Assembly (NCBI GenBank): GCA_910588505.1
Contig: CAJUPQ010000005.1
Span: 9,394 to 73,393 of the forward strand
Reading direction: 5' to 3'
Length of the DNA: 64,000 nucleotides
DNA from: an uncultured Hungatella sp.
GTDB taxonomy: Bacteria; Bacillota; Clostridia; Lachnospirales; Lachnospiraceae
Shown: piece after piece, positions 20,453-28,090 of the stretch
Layout: every line of letters begins with the position of its first letter
Numbering within the stretch: the stretch's first letter is position 1
Notes under the pieces: model-generated
Database searches by the model: none
Seen by the model: only the letters and a program-made list of their open reading frames with translations
What the model was told of the DNA's origin: nothing
Made by a program: the position numbers and the translations under genes

Positions 20453-23098
20453 ATGAAGAGTAAACTGGTACTGATCGACGGACACAGTATTTTGAACCGG
20501 GCCTTTTACGGGGTGCCCCAGCTGACAAATTCCGAGGGACTTCACACCAACGCGGTGTACGGGTTCCTCAATATTATGTTTAAGATTCTGGAGGAGGAGG
20601 AAGCGGACCATCTGGCCGTGGCCTTTGACTTGGCGGAGCCAACGTTCCGCCACAAGATGTACGACGGATACAAGGGCACCAGAAAGCCTATGCCTCAGGA
20701 ATTAGTAGAACAGGTGCCGCTGATGAAGGATGTGTTAAAGTCCATGGGGATTCCCATCATGACCCTGACCGGGTATGAGGCGGACGACATCCTTGGGACC
20801 TTGGCTAAGAAGAACGCGGCGGCAGGGGTGGAGGTCTGCGTGGTCAGCGGGGACCGGGACCTTCTGCAGCTGGCGGACGACCACATCAAGATCCGGATCC
20901 CCAGGACCAGCAAGGGGACTACCCAGGTGAAGGATTATTATCCGGCGGATGTGAAGGCGGAGTATCAGGTGACGCCCACAGAGTTTATTGACGTGAAGGC
21001 CCTTATGGGGGATCAGTCGGACAATATCCCGGGGGTGCCTTCCATCGGGGAGAAGACTGCCACCAATCTGATCGCGGCCTACGGCAGTATTGAGAACGCC
21101 TATGCCCATCTTTCGGAGATCAAGCCCCCCAGAGCCCAGAAGGCATTAGGGGAACACTATGACATGGCCCAGATGAGCAAGGAACTGGCCACCATCTGCA
21201 TTGACTGTCCCATCGAATTTTCTTATGAGGATATGGAGATCGGGAATCTGTACACCCAGGAAGCGTTTGAGTATATGAAGCGGCTGGAGTTTAAATCCAT
21301 GGCGGCCAGATTTGACGGGGCGGCCATGAGCGGTAGCGGGGGCAGGGTCCGGGTGGAGGAACATTTTCGGGTGATCACGGATTTTTCTGAGGCGGAGGCT
21401 GTCTTTGAGCGGGCAGGGAAGGCGGCGGGGCTGGGATTTCAGCTGATCGCGGAGCAGGGGCAGGTTTATGGGGCGGCTCTCTGTTTCGGGGAGGAGGACT
21501 GCTACGCCATCGTAGCCGGAGGATTTTTGACAGGAGAGTACCTGGCCGGGAAAATGGAGCGGCTGGTGAAGGATGGAGCGACTTTGGATCTGAAGGCGCA
21601 GCTTCCCTACATGGATCTGGAGGAGGACTGCCAGGTTTGGGATGCGGGGGTGGCCGGGTATCTTCTCAATCCCCTTAAGGACACCTACAATTACGACGAT
21701 CTGGCCAGGGATTATCTGGGGCTTACAGTACCCTCCAGGGAGGAGCTTCTGGGCAAGAAGGCCATGGTGGGGCAGATGCTTTTGGACGGTGACGAGAAGG
21801 CCGGCGTCTGCGTCTGCTACATGGGGTATATTGCGTGGAGATCCATGGAGGTCTTAGAGAGGAAGCTTAGGGAGATGGAGATGTGGCGGCTGTTTACGGA
21901 GGTGGAGATGCCTCTGATCTACAGCCTGTACCACATGGAGAGAGCCGGCATCCGGGTGGAGAAGGAGCGGCTTAAGGAGTACGGGGATAACTTAAAGGTG
22001 CAGATCAATGCCCTGGAAAAGGAGATCCATCAGCTGGCGGGTGTGGAATTTAATATTAATTCTCCCAAGCAGCTGGGGGAGATTCTGTTTGAGAAGATGG
22101 AGCTGCCTCACGGGAAGAAGACCAAGACCGGGTATTCTACGGCGGCTGACGTGCTGGAAAAGCTGGCCCCGGATTACCCGGTTATCCGCAAGATCCTGGA
22201 TTACCGGCAGCTGACCAAACTGAATTCCACTTATGCGGAGGGGCTCTACGGGTTTATCCGGGAGGACGGCAGGATCCACGGCAAGTTTAACCAGACTATC
22301 ACAGCCACAGGCCGCATCAGCAGCACGGAGCCAAACCTTCAGAACATTCCGGTGCGCATGGAGCTGGGGCGGCAGATCCGCAAGATCTTTGTGCCGGAGG
22401 AGGGCTGCACCTTTGTGGATGCGGATTATTCCCAGATCGAACTGCGGGTGCTGGCCCACATGTCCGGGGACGAGAGGCTGATCGACGCCTACAGGCAGGC
22501 TCAGGATATCCACGCCATTACAGCCTCCCAGGTGTTCCATATCCCCTTGGACGAAGTGACGCCGCTGCAGAGGCGGAACGCAAAGGCGGTGAACTTCGGT
22601 ATCGTATACGGGATCAGCGCTTTTGGATTGAGCGAGGATCTAAGCATCAGCCGTCAGGAGGCGGTGGAGTATATCGAGAAATATTTTGAGACGTATCCTG
22701 GTGTAAAGACATTTTTGGATAAACAGGTGGAGGACGGGAAGAAAAATGGGTATGTATTGACCATGTTCAACCGCCGCAGGCCTATCCCGGAGCTGAAATC
22801 CGGAAATTATGCGCAGCGGTCTTTTGGGGAGCGGGTGGCGATGAACTCGCCGATCCAGGGGACGGCTGCGGATATCATGAAGATCGCCATGATCCAGGTA
22901 GATCGGGAACTGCGCAGAAGGGGCTTGCGTTCCAGGATCGTGCTGCAGGTTCATGATGAGCTTCTGGTGGAGACCTGGAAGGAGGAGCTGGAAGAAGTGA
23001 AGGGGATTCTGGAGAGGAAGATGAAAGAGGCTGCGGATCTGAAGGTGGCTTTGGAGGTGGAGGCTTGTGAGGGAGGGAGTTGGTATGAGGCGAAGTAG
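20453..23098 (+). CDS. polA: DNA polymerase I
   Basis: Repair and Okazaki-fragment polymerase of 881 aa. The N-terminal 5'-3' exonuclease/flap domain (about 1-290) has VAFDLAEPTFRH and GDRDLLQL. The middle region corresponds to the 3'-5' exonuclease fold but I do not see the usual acidic catalytic set, as in other Gram-positive PolA. The polymerase domain has motif A DADYSQIELR near 656, the O-helix RRNAKAVNFGIVYG near 705, and motif C QVHDELL near 833. Transcription probably ends at the bidirectional hairpin at 23216-23250. Confidence 0.96.
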   Translation: MKSKLVLIDGHSILNRAFYGVPQLTNSEGLHTNAVYGFLNIMFKILEEEEADHLAVAFDLAEPTFRHKMYDGYKGTRKPMPQELVEQVPLMKDVLKSMGIPIMTLTGYEADDILGTLAKKNAAAGVEVCVVSGDRDLLQLADDHIKIRIPRTSKGTTQVKDYYPADVKAEYQVTPTEFIDVKALMGDQSDNIPGVPSIGEKTATNLIAAYGSIENAYAHLSEIKPPRAQKALGEHYDMAQMSKELATICIDCPIEFSYEDMEIGNLYTQEAFEYMKRLEFKSMAARFDGAAMSGSGGRVRVEEHFRVITDFSEAEAVFERAGKAAGLGFQLIAEQGQVYGAALCFGEEDCYAIVAGGFLTGEYLAGKMERLVKDGATLDLKAQLPYMDLEEDCQVWDAGVAGYLLNPLKDTYNYDDLARDYLGLTVPSREELLGKKAMVGQMLLDGDEKAGVCVCYMGYIAWRSMEVLERKLREMEMWRLFTEVEMPLIYSLYHMERAGIRVEKERLKEYGDNLKVQINALEKEIHQLAGVEFNINSPKQLGEILFEKMELPHGKKTKTGYSTAADVLEKLAPDYPVIRKILDYRQLTKLNSTYAEGLYGFIREDGRIHGKFNQTITATGRISSTEPNLQNIPVRMELGRQIRKIFVPEEGCTFVDADYSQIELRVLAHMSGDERLIDAYRQAQDIHAITASQVFHIPLDEVTPLQRRNAKAVNFGIVYGISAFGLSEDLSISRQEAVEYIEKYFETYPGVKTFLDKQVEDGKKNGYVLTMFNRRRPIPELKSGNYAQRSFGERVAMNSPIQGTAADIMKIAMIQVDRELRRRGLRSRIVLQVHDELLVETWKEELEEVKGILERKMKEAADLKVALEVEACEGGSWYEAK

Positions 23099-23215
23099 GT
23101 TCAATGATTAACAGGGATAGGGGTGAAATTAGTTATTTTGCAGTTTCTATAAAAATATAAACTGTAAAAGAGAGATGCGCAGAATTTTATTGTGGATCTA
23201 TAATAATCTAAAAAA

Positions 23216-23250
23216 GTGTCGCTTAATAACCAGTTAAGCGACACTTTTTA
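23216..23250. terminator. Bidirectional hairpin terminator overlapping left inversion site
   Basis: GTGTCGCTTAA (23216-23226) and TTAAGCGACAC (23234-23244) form a perfect 11-bp stem with a 7-nt loop TAACCAG. It is flanked by A5 on the left and T5 on the right, so it should terminate on both strands. It closes polA, and it also blocks transcription leaving the internal promoter leftward. Confidence 0.8.
23219..23249 (+). repeat. Left 31-bp inverted repeat of invertible element
   Basis: These 31 bases are the exact reverse complement of 23430-23460. Within the repeat, two short arms flank an asymmetric 7-base core (TAACCAG). This matches the arm-spacer-arm layout of tyrosine-recombinase crossover sites. 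The right copy has the core in the opposite direction, so recombination would invert the segment, not delete it. Confidence 0.85.
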
Positions 23251-23290
23251 TTTATACATATACAAAATCACTCTTTTTTCAACGGTTTTG

Positions 23291-23319
23291 ATTATATCAT
23301 CATTTCTAACAAGTGTCAA
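23291..23319 (-). promoter_or_regulatory. Consensus sigma-A promoter inside invertible segment, facing left
   Basis: On the minus strand TTGACA (23319-23314) and TATAAT (23296-23291) are separated by exactly 17 bp, a perfect match to the sigma-A consensus. In this orientation it points away from the polysaccharide locus and would make an RNA of about 74 nt ending at the left hairpin. After inversion it would lie at about 23360-23388 on the + strand, roughly 110 bp upstream of the first NusG-like gene. Confidence 0.85.
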
Positions 23320-23429
23320 TGGTCTTGAATTGTCATTTTATTCCTTGAATTAAGTTTAAAAACTGGATTATTTTTTAATATATTGCATTATAACTCGCAA
23401 TATCCAGATGATTCTAAATTTTAAAATAA

Positions 23430-23460
23430 AAAAAGTGTCGCTTAACTGGTTATTAAGCGA
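23430..23460 (-). repeat. Right 31-bp inverted repeat of invertible element
   Basis: Exact reverse complement of 23219-23249, with core CTGGTTA at 23446-23452. Its outer arm is imperfect (TTAAGCGAACA instead of TTAAGCGACAC) and is followed by TTTTCC. Read rightward, the hairpin and U-tract are therefore weaker than those of the left site. Confidence 0.85.
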
Positions 23461-23501
23461 ACATTTTCCGTAAGATCCCGTCTCAAAATGGAGGTTCAAC
23501 T

Positions 23502-24014
23502 ATGTGGTGTGTGATACATGTAAGGGACAGGGGAGAACAGCATGCGGAGCGCCTTGTGGCCGGCCTCCTTCCCCAAAGCCTGGACGCCCGGTGTTTTCAC
23601 CTGACCAGGAACAGGAAAAAGAAATTTCAGGGGAAGTGGCAGACCGTCCAGGAGGATCTGTTTCCGGGATATGTGTTTGTTGATACGGATGATCTGGACA
23701 GGGTATATCGGGAACTTAAGAAAGCGCCCAGGCCAAAGCTTTTGTTCAGCAACGACCAGTATGTTTCTACATTAGAACAGAAGGAGTCGGAGCTTTTAGA
23801 GCTGATGGCGGATAAGGGCGGAGTGATCGGTATATCCAGGGTAGCGGTGGATGAAGGCGGGACGGTCAGGTATCTGTCAGGACCACTTAAAAATGTGGGG
23901 GATCGGGTGAGGAAAGTAAACCTTCATAAAAGGATCGCGGAGATAGAGGCAAGCCTTATGGGGGAAAAACAGATCTTGTATCTGGGGATAGAGATGGAGG
24001 ATATGAGAGGGTGA
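23502..24014 (+). CDS. loaP: NusG-like transcription antiterminator (LoaP/UpxY type), copy 1
   Basis: Specialised NusG paralogue expected to bind RNA polymerase and let it read through terminators in the long operon downstream. It has 170 aa. The NusG N-terminal domain (about 1-105) starts MWCVIHVRDRGEQHAERL and has the conserved LFPGYVFV near 50. A KOW domain (about 120-165) includes GPLKNVGDRVRKVNLHKR. The ATG has GGAGG at 23490-23494. Only 41 bp separate it from the inversion site, leaving no room for its own promoter. It appears to depend on the invertible promoter or on read-through. Confidence 0.85.
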   Translation: MWCVIHVRDRGEQHAERLVAGLLPQSLDARCFHLTRNRKKKFQGKWQTVQEDLFPGYVFVDTDDLDRVYRELKKAPRPKLLFSNDQYVSTLEQKESELLELMADKGGVIGISRVAVDEGGTVRYLSGPLKNVGDRVRKVNLHKRIAEIEASLMGEKQILYLGIEMEDMRG

Positions 24015-24020
24015 AAGCGG

Positions 24021-24569
24021 ATGTGGTATGCCATTAAGACCGAACCGGGGCAGGAGATGGAGGTTTGTAGGAAGCTAAAAGCTTTTGTGCTGAATATGCC
24101 TGCGGGAAACTTTCGGGTGTTGTACTGTGTGCAAAAAAAGAGATATCTGGGCCAATGGCACGATGAGAGAATGCGGTTTCTTCCAGGGTATCTGTTTTTT
24201 GTAACGGATAAGGCATGGTCAGGCGGCAGACAGAAGATGGAAGAGAACGCAGAAAAAATATGTACAGATCTCATGAGCGCCCAGAGGTGGTGTACTGGAA
24301 ATTCTTCCGGGTATGGCCGCATGGCATTTCCTGTGAGGTGTAAGGAGGAGGAACTCCTCATGAAACTGACCAAAGGAAAGGACGAAGTGGGGATGTCCCA
24401 GGGGATCATCCGGGACGGTGTCCTAAAGATTCAGGAGGGCGCGCTGACAGGGCTGGAATCCAGAGTGAAAAAGATAGACCGCCACAAGAGGAAAGGGTAC
24501 ATTACCGTAAGGCTCAATGATGAGGAGATGACTGCGGAGATAGGACTGGAGATCAAAGAAAAGACATAG
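24021..24569 (+). CDS. NusG-like antiterminator, copy 2
   Basis: A second NusG paralogue of 182 aa, 6 bp after copy 1 and so in the same transcript. The N-terminus MWYAIKTEPGQEMEV, the RFLPGYLFFV segment near 52 and a C-terminal KOW-like region (GLESRVKKIDRHKRKGYI) support the family. It carries a 25-30-residue insertion after the PGYLF motif relative to copy 1, so it is not a simple recent duplicate. Confidence 0.8.
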   Translation: MWYAIKTEPGQEMEVCRKLKAFVLNMPAGNFRVLYCVQKKRYLGQWHDERMRFLPGYLFFVTDKAWSGGRQKMEENAEKICTDLMSAQRWCTGNSSGYGRMAFPVRCKEEELLMKLTKGKDEVGMSQGIIRDGVLKIQEGALTGLESRVKKIDRHKRKGYITVRLNDEEMTAEIGLEIKEKT

Positions 24570-24711
24570 CAGAGAGCCTATTATTGACCTGAACCATTGG
24601 TTTGAATGTATCCGTCTGCGTACAGTGCTCTGATGCGTTAGATTGAGCGAAGGTTACAGTTACCATTTATATAGATTGTGAAAATTATGAGGGCTTCTGC
24701 GGAGGAAAACG

Positions 24712-25248
24712 ATGTGGTATGTGATGCAGGTCTATACGGGAATGGAGGCGGAAGTCTGTCAGCAATGTCAAAGTGTAGTCATGAAACAGGATGAGGAAGT
24801 ATTTGTCCCACTGGCGGAGAGGATGACAAAGACAAAAGGGGAATGGTCTCTGACGATGAGCAGACTGTTCCCCGGTTATGTATTTGTGGACACAGAGTGG
24901 ATCGAGGATTTCCATGAGCGGTTGAAGTATATCGGGGGTATGACAAAGATCCTGCGCACCGGAGAGGAGATGACCCCGGTGTATCCACAGGAGGAAGCGT
25001 ATCTTCGGCTGCTGGGTGGTCGAGAACATATTGTCAGGTACTCTCAGGGATATATCCGGGGAGAGGAACTGATCATTATCTCCGGTCCTATGAAAAACTG
25101 GAAGGGACAGGTAAAGAAAGTGTTAAGGCACAGAAGGCTGGTGGCGCTGGAAGTTCCGCTGATGGGACATCTGGTGGAAGTCACTGTGGGGATGGGGATC
25201 GTCTCCAGACAGGGGAATGAGAAGGTAGTTCGGATAGCGCAAAACTGA
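24712..25248 (+). CDS. loaP: NusG-like antiterminator (LoaP type), copy 3
   Basis: A third NusG paralogue of 178 aa: MWYVMQVYTGMEAEV at the start, LFPGYVFVDT near 55, and a KOW domain with GPMKNWKGQVKKVLRHRR. GGAGG precedes the ATG. The 142-bp gap upstream (24570-24711) allows a separate weak promoter (TTGAGC 24643-24648, TATATA 24668-24673, 19-bp spacing), so it may be expressed without the switch. It is the copy next to the attenuator leader and is the best candidate regulator of the main operon. Confidence 0.85.
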   Translation: MWYVMQVYTGMEAEVCQQCQSVVMKQDEEVFVPLAERMTKTKGEWSLTMSRLFPGYVFVDTEWIEDFHERLKYIGGMTKILRTGEEMTPVYPQEEAYLRLLGGREHIVRYSQGYIRGEELIIISGPMKNWKGQVKKVLRHRRLVALEVPLMGHLVEVTVGMGIVSRQGNEKVVRIAQN

Positions 25249-25388
25249 AAGGAACGTGACAGCAGAAAAAGCGTAGGCCAAAAGAAGGGCAGGAAGATGG
25301 TCGGTGGATAAAAGCCGCAGAATGTATCTGACGTTTCGCGCGCTGTACAGGATGAGGCGGACATAAAGGTTTTGCCGGAGCCGGAGGG

Positions 25389-25430
25389 TGTCTTGGAAAG
25401 ACGCTTCGGATGGCGAAGCCATGTCTTTTT
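25389..25430 (+). promoter_or_regulatory. Attenuator-like leader with competing hairpins
   Basis: The terminator form pairs AAAGAC-GCTTCG (25397-25408) with CGAAGC-(CAT)-GTCTTT (25414-25428), followed by T to 25430. An upstream alternative pairs GTGTCTT (25389-25395) with AAGACGC (25399-25405), sharing the AAGAC strand, so the two are mutually exclusive. The position, just before the first sugar gene and after the NusG-like genes, fits a LoaP-type antitermination target. 25249-25472 has no other gene. Confidence 0.5.
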
Positions 25431-25472
25431 GTAGTGTGCGATGTTTAAATAATATTTTGGAGCAGAAATACG

Positions 25473-26804
25473 ATGGCGGGATATGATTTTGAAAAAGATT
25501 CCAGGTTCATGGGAATCGAACCTTTGAAGAAAAAAGCGCTCCTTGCGTCTCCGACCATGCATGGGGAGGAGATGGGATTCATTCAGAACGCTTACGACAG
25601 TAACTGGATGAGTACTGTAGGAGAAAATATTGACGAACTGGAAAAGATGGCCGGGCAGTATTTGGGGAAAGAATATGGGGTGGCCCTGTCCTGCGGAACG
25701 GCGGCGCTGCATATGGCTGTAAAACTGGCAGCTTTGCGGCTGTATCATTCCAACACCGGAGTGTCCACTCCTAATGGAGGCGGCAGAGGCGGGAGTTTGT
25801 ATGGACGCAGGGTATTCTGCTGCGATATGACTTTTGGGGCCACAGTGAATCCTGTGTTGTACGAAGGCGGAGAACCAGTCTTTATTGACACGGAGTATGA
25901 TACCTGGAATATGGATCCAAAAGCCCTTGAGAATGCTTTTTCCATTTATCCGGATGTGAGGCTTGTGATCATTGCTGATCTTTACGGCGTTCCGGGAAAG
26001 ATCAGGGAGATCAGGGAAATCTGTGGGAAATACGGCGCGCTGATAATAGAAGACGCGGCAGAAAGCCTGGGGGCCGTGTACAGAGGCCGGCCGGCTGGTA
26101 CGCTGGGAGATATTGGCGTTATAAGCTTTAACGGCAACAAGATCATCACCGGCAGCAGCGGAGGGATGCTTCTGACCAAAAACCGGGAAGACGCAGAGAA
26201 AGTCCGGAAATGGTCTACCCAGAGCAGAGAAGACGCCCCATGGTATCAGCATGAAGAGACCGGATATAATTACCGGATGTCCAATGTGATCGCGGGGATC
26301 ATACGGGGGCAATGGATGCATCTGGAGGAGCATATAAAAGCGAAAAAAGCGATCTATGAGAGATACGCGGAAGGGCTGAAAGACTTGCCTATAATGATGA
26401 ATCCCTTTGACAGTGAGGAAAGCTGTCCCAATTACTGGCTCAGCTGTATCTTGGTCGATCCGGAAGCCATGTGTGCGCAGGCGCGGGGGGAGGAAAGCGC
26501 CGTATGGAGAAGTGAAAAAGGGAAATCATGTCCCACGGAGATATTGGAAGCTTTGAGCGCTTTTGGAGCCGAGGGACGGCCTATATGGAAGCCTATGCAT
26601 ATGCAGCCCCTTTACCGGATGGAGCCGTTCATAACAAGGATGGGAAGCGCAAAAGCCGGGGGCAGCGCATACGGGGATAATGGAAAGCGGGTGGATGTGG
26701 GAGCGGATATTTTTCAGCGAGGGTTGTGCCTGCCGTCTGACATCAAGATGACAAAAAGGCAGCAGGATATGGTTATAGACATCATACACAGGTGCTTCCA
26801 GTGA
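25473..26804 (+). CDS. DegT/DnrJ/EryC1 sugar aminotransferase
   Basis: PLP-dependent aminotransferase acting on a nucleotide keto-sugar. It has 443 aa with SCGTAALHMAVKLA near 72, the IIEDAAES motif near 190 and the PLP-lysine segment FNGNKIITGSSGG near 218. It resembles PglE-type enzymes that aminate UDP-4-keto-6-deoxy-GlcNAc, but no PglF-type dehydratase is present here, so the substrate is uncertain. It is the first structural gene after the leader and overlaps the sugar transferase start. Confidence 0.85.
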   Translation: MAGYDFEKDSRFMGIEPLKKKALLASPTMHGEEMGFIQNAYDSNWMSTVGENIDELEKMAGQYLGKEYGVALSCGTAALHMAVKLAALRLYHSNTGVSTPNGGGRGGSLYGRRVFCCDMTFGATVNPVLYEGGEPVFIDTEYDTWNMDPKALENAFSIYPDVRLVIIADLYGVPGKIREIREICGKYGALIIEDAAESLGAVYRGRPAGTLGDIGVISFNGNKIITGSSGGMLLTKNREDAEKVRKWSTQSREDAPWYQHEETGYNYRMSNVIAGIIRGQWMHLEEHIKAKKAIYERYAEGLKDLPIMMNPFDSEESCPNYWLSCILVDPEAMCAQARGEESAVWRSEKGKSCPTEILEALSAFGAEGRPIWKPMHMQPLYRMEPFITRMGSAKAGGSAYGDNGKRVDVGADIFQRGLCLPSDIKMTKRQQDMVIDIIHRCFQ

Positions 26805-27565
26805 TGAGAGGAACGGGTTTGGACAGCAGGAAAAAGACAATACGGCGAAAAAAGGGCATCTATGAAAAGTATGTAAAGCGTCCCGTGGACCTGATCCTGG
26901 CCCTTACCGCAATGGTGATTCTGCTTCCTGTGATCTGTGTCATAGGAATCCTGGTGCGGCTAAAACTGGGAAGCCCGGTGATCTTTAAGCAGAAGCGGCC
27001 AGGACTTTATGAGAGGATTTTTACCATGTATAAATTCCGAACAATGACAGATGAGAAGGATGAGGGCGGAAAACTGTTGCCGGATGAGGACAGGCTGACA
27101 GCCTTTGGAAAGCTGTTAAGAGAGACAAGCTGCGATGAACTTTTGGAGCTGATAAATATCGTAAAAGGCGATCTGTCCTGGTGCGGTCCCCGGCCGCAGC
27201 TGGTGAGGGATATGGTATTTATGTCCAACAGACAGCGGCAGAGACATCAGGTAAGGCCTGGACTGACAGGACTGGCCCAGGTGAACGGAAGAAATCAGAT
27301 TACATGGGAAGAGAAACTGGAATGGGATCTGAAATATATTGAGGATGGGATCACATTTTGGGGTGATGTAAAGATCCTGCTTAAGACAGTGAGAAAGGTG
27401 TTTGAAAAGGCGGACATCCACGGGGAGGGCCTGGCGACAGCGGAAGATTATGGCGATTATCTGCTGCGGACAGGACAGGTGGAGAGAGAAACATATGACA
27501 GGCTGCAGATTGGGGCGGAAGAAATCCTTGGAGGGGCCGGGAACAGGTATGTGAGGAAAGGGTAA
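26804..27565 (+). CDS. Initiating phosphoglycosyl transferase (PglC/WcaJ family)
   Basis: Transfers a sugar-1-phosphate to undecaprenyl phosphate to start repeat-unit assembly. A single hydrophobic re-entrant/TM segment (about residues 28-50) follows a basic N-terminus. It then has KFRTMTDEKD, the PGLTGLAQVNGRN segment and KLEWDLKYI, all typical of monotopic PglC-like enzymes. The long C-terminal extension (about 40 aa) is beyond the catalytic core. ATG 26804 overlaps the previous stop (TGATG). Confidence 0.9.
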   Translation: MRGTGLDSRKKTIRRKKGIYEKYVKRPVDLILALTAMVILLPVICVIGILVRLKLGSPVIFKQKRPGLYERIFTMYKFRTMTDEKDEGGKLLPDEDRLTAFGKLLRETSCDELLELINIVKGDLSWCGPRPQLVRDMVFMSNRQRQRHQVRPGLTGLAQVNGRNQITWEEKLEWDLKYIEDGITFWGDVKILLKTVRKVFEKADIHGEGLATAEDYGDYLLRTGQVERETYDRLQIGAEEILGGAGNRYVRKG

Positions 27566-27571
27566 GGTGGA

Positions 27572-28090
27572 ATGAGATATTTAAAACAGGTATATGAGAA
27601 AGTATATCACAAAAGGGCACCGTATTATTATGATTACAGCCTGGGGACCATTCTCATGAAACCCATAAGAAAGTGGCTTACAAATGTGGCTGCCGCAAAC
27701 TGTCCCTTCAACTGTATTCGGATTTTTATTTACAGGCGGTGTGGATTTAAGATTGGAAAAAGTGTTTTTATCGGGATGCGCTGTTATTTAGACGATATGT
27801 GTTATGACCTGATGACGATAGGAGATCATGTGACGATCTCTTATGGAGTATATTTTGCCTGCCATGGAAAAAACCAGGGACATTACCCCATTGTGATAGA
27901 AGACCATGTTTATATTGGAATGCGGGCGGCGGTGATCTCGAAGAACTGTATGGGTTCTGGGGGGGTTCGAATTGGGAAGCAAGCCGTAGTAGGGGCGTGT
28001 ACCCTTGTTAACCGGGATGTTCCGGAGAATACCTGCGCTGTGGGGGTGCCATGCAGGATAAAGTATTTAAGTGGAGCTGATTTGGAATGA
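27572..28090 (+). CDS. Hexapeptide-repeat acyltransferase
   Basis: Left-handed beta-helix acetyltransferase of 172 aa (maltose/galactoside O-acetyltransferase type). Hexapeptide turns run from about residue 45, and the active-site-like segment VYFACHGKNQGHYP lies near 92-105. It probably acetylates a sugar of the repeat unit. GGTGG precedes ATG 27572, and the 3' end overlaps the next gene by four bases. Confidence 0.8.
   Translation: MRYLKQVYEKVYHKRAPYYYDYSLGTILMKPIRKWLTNVAAANCPFNCIRIFIYRRCGFKIGKSVFIGMRCYLDDMCYDLMTIGDHVTISYGVYFACHGKNQGHYPIVIEDHVYIGMRAAVISKNCMGSGGVRIGKQAVVGACTLVNRDVPENTCAVGVPCRIKYLSGADLE

Noticed and set aside
1..23098. Long minus-strand and off-frame open frames within the housekeeping genes
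   Set aside because: They lie opposite or within well-supported genes, lack ribosome sites and recognisable motifs, and are expected in GC-rich coding DNA.
23216..23463. Reading the inverted-repeat element as a MITE or transposon relic
   Set aside because: No clear target-site duplication is seen, the repeat has arm-core-arm symmetry with opposed cores, and it encloses a consensus promoter next to a NusG-like gene. A MITE is not excluded and a copy-number search would decide.
24643..24673. Independent promoter for NusG-like copy 3
   Set aside because: TTGAGC and TATATA are spaced 19 bp, which is poor. It is mentioned as a possibility but not annotated as a feature.
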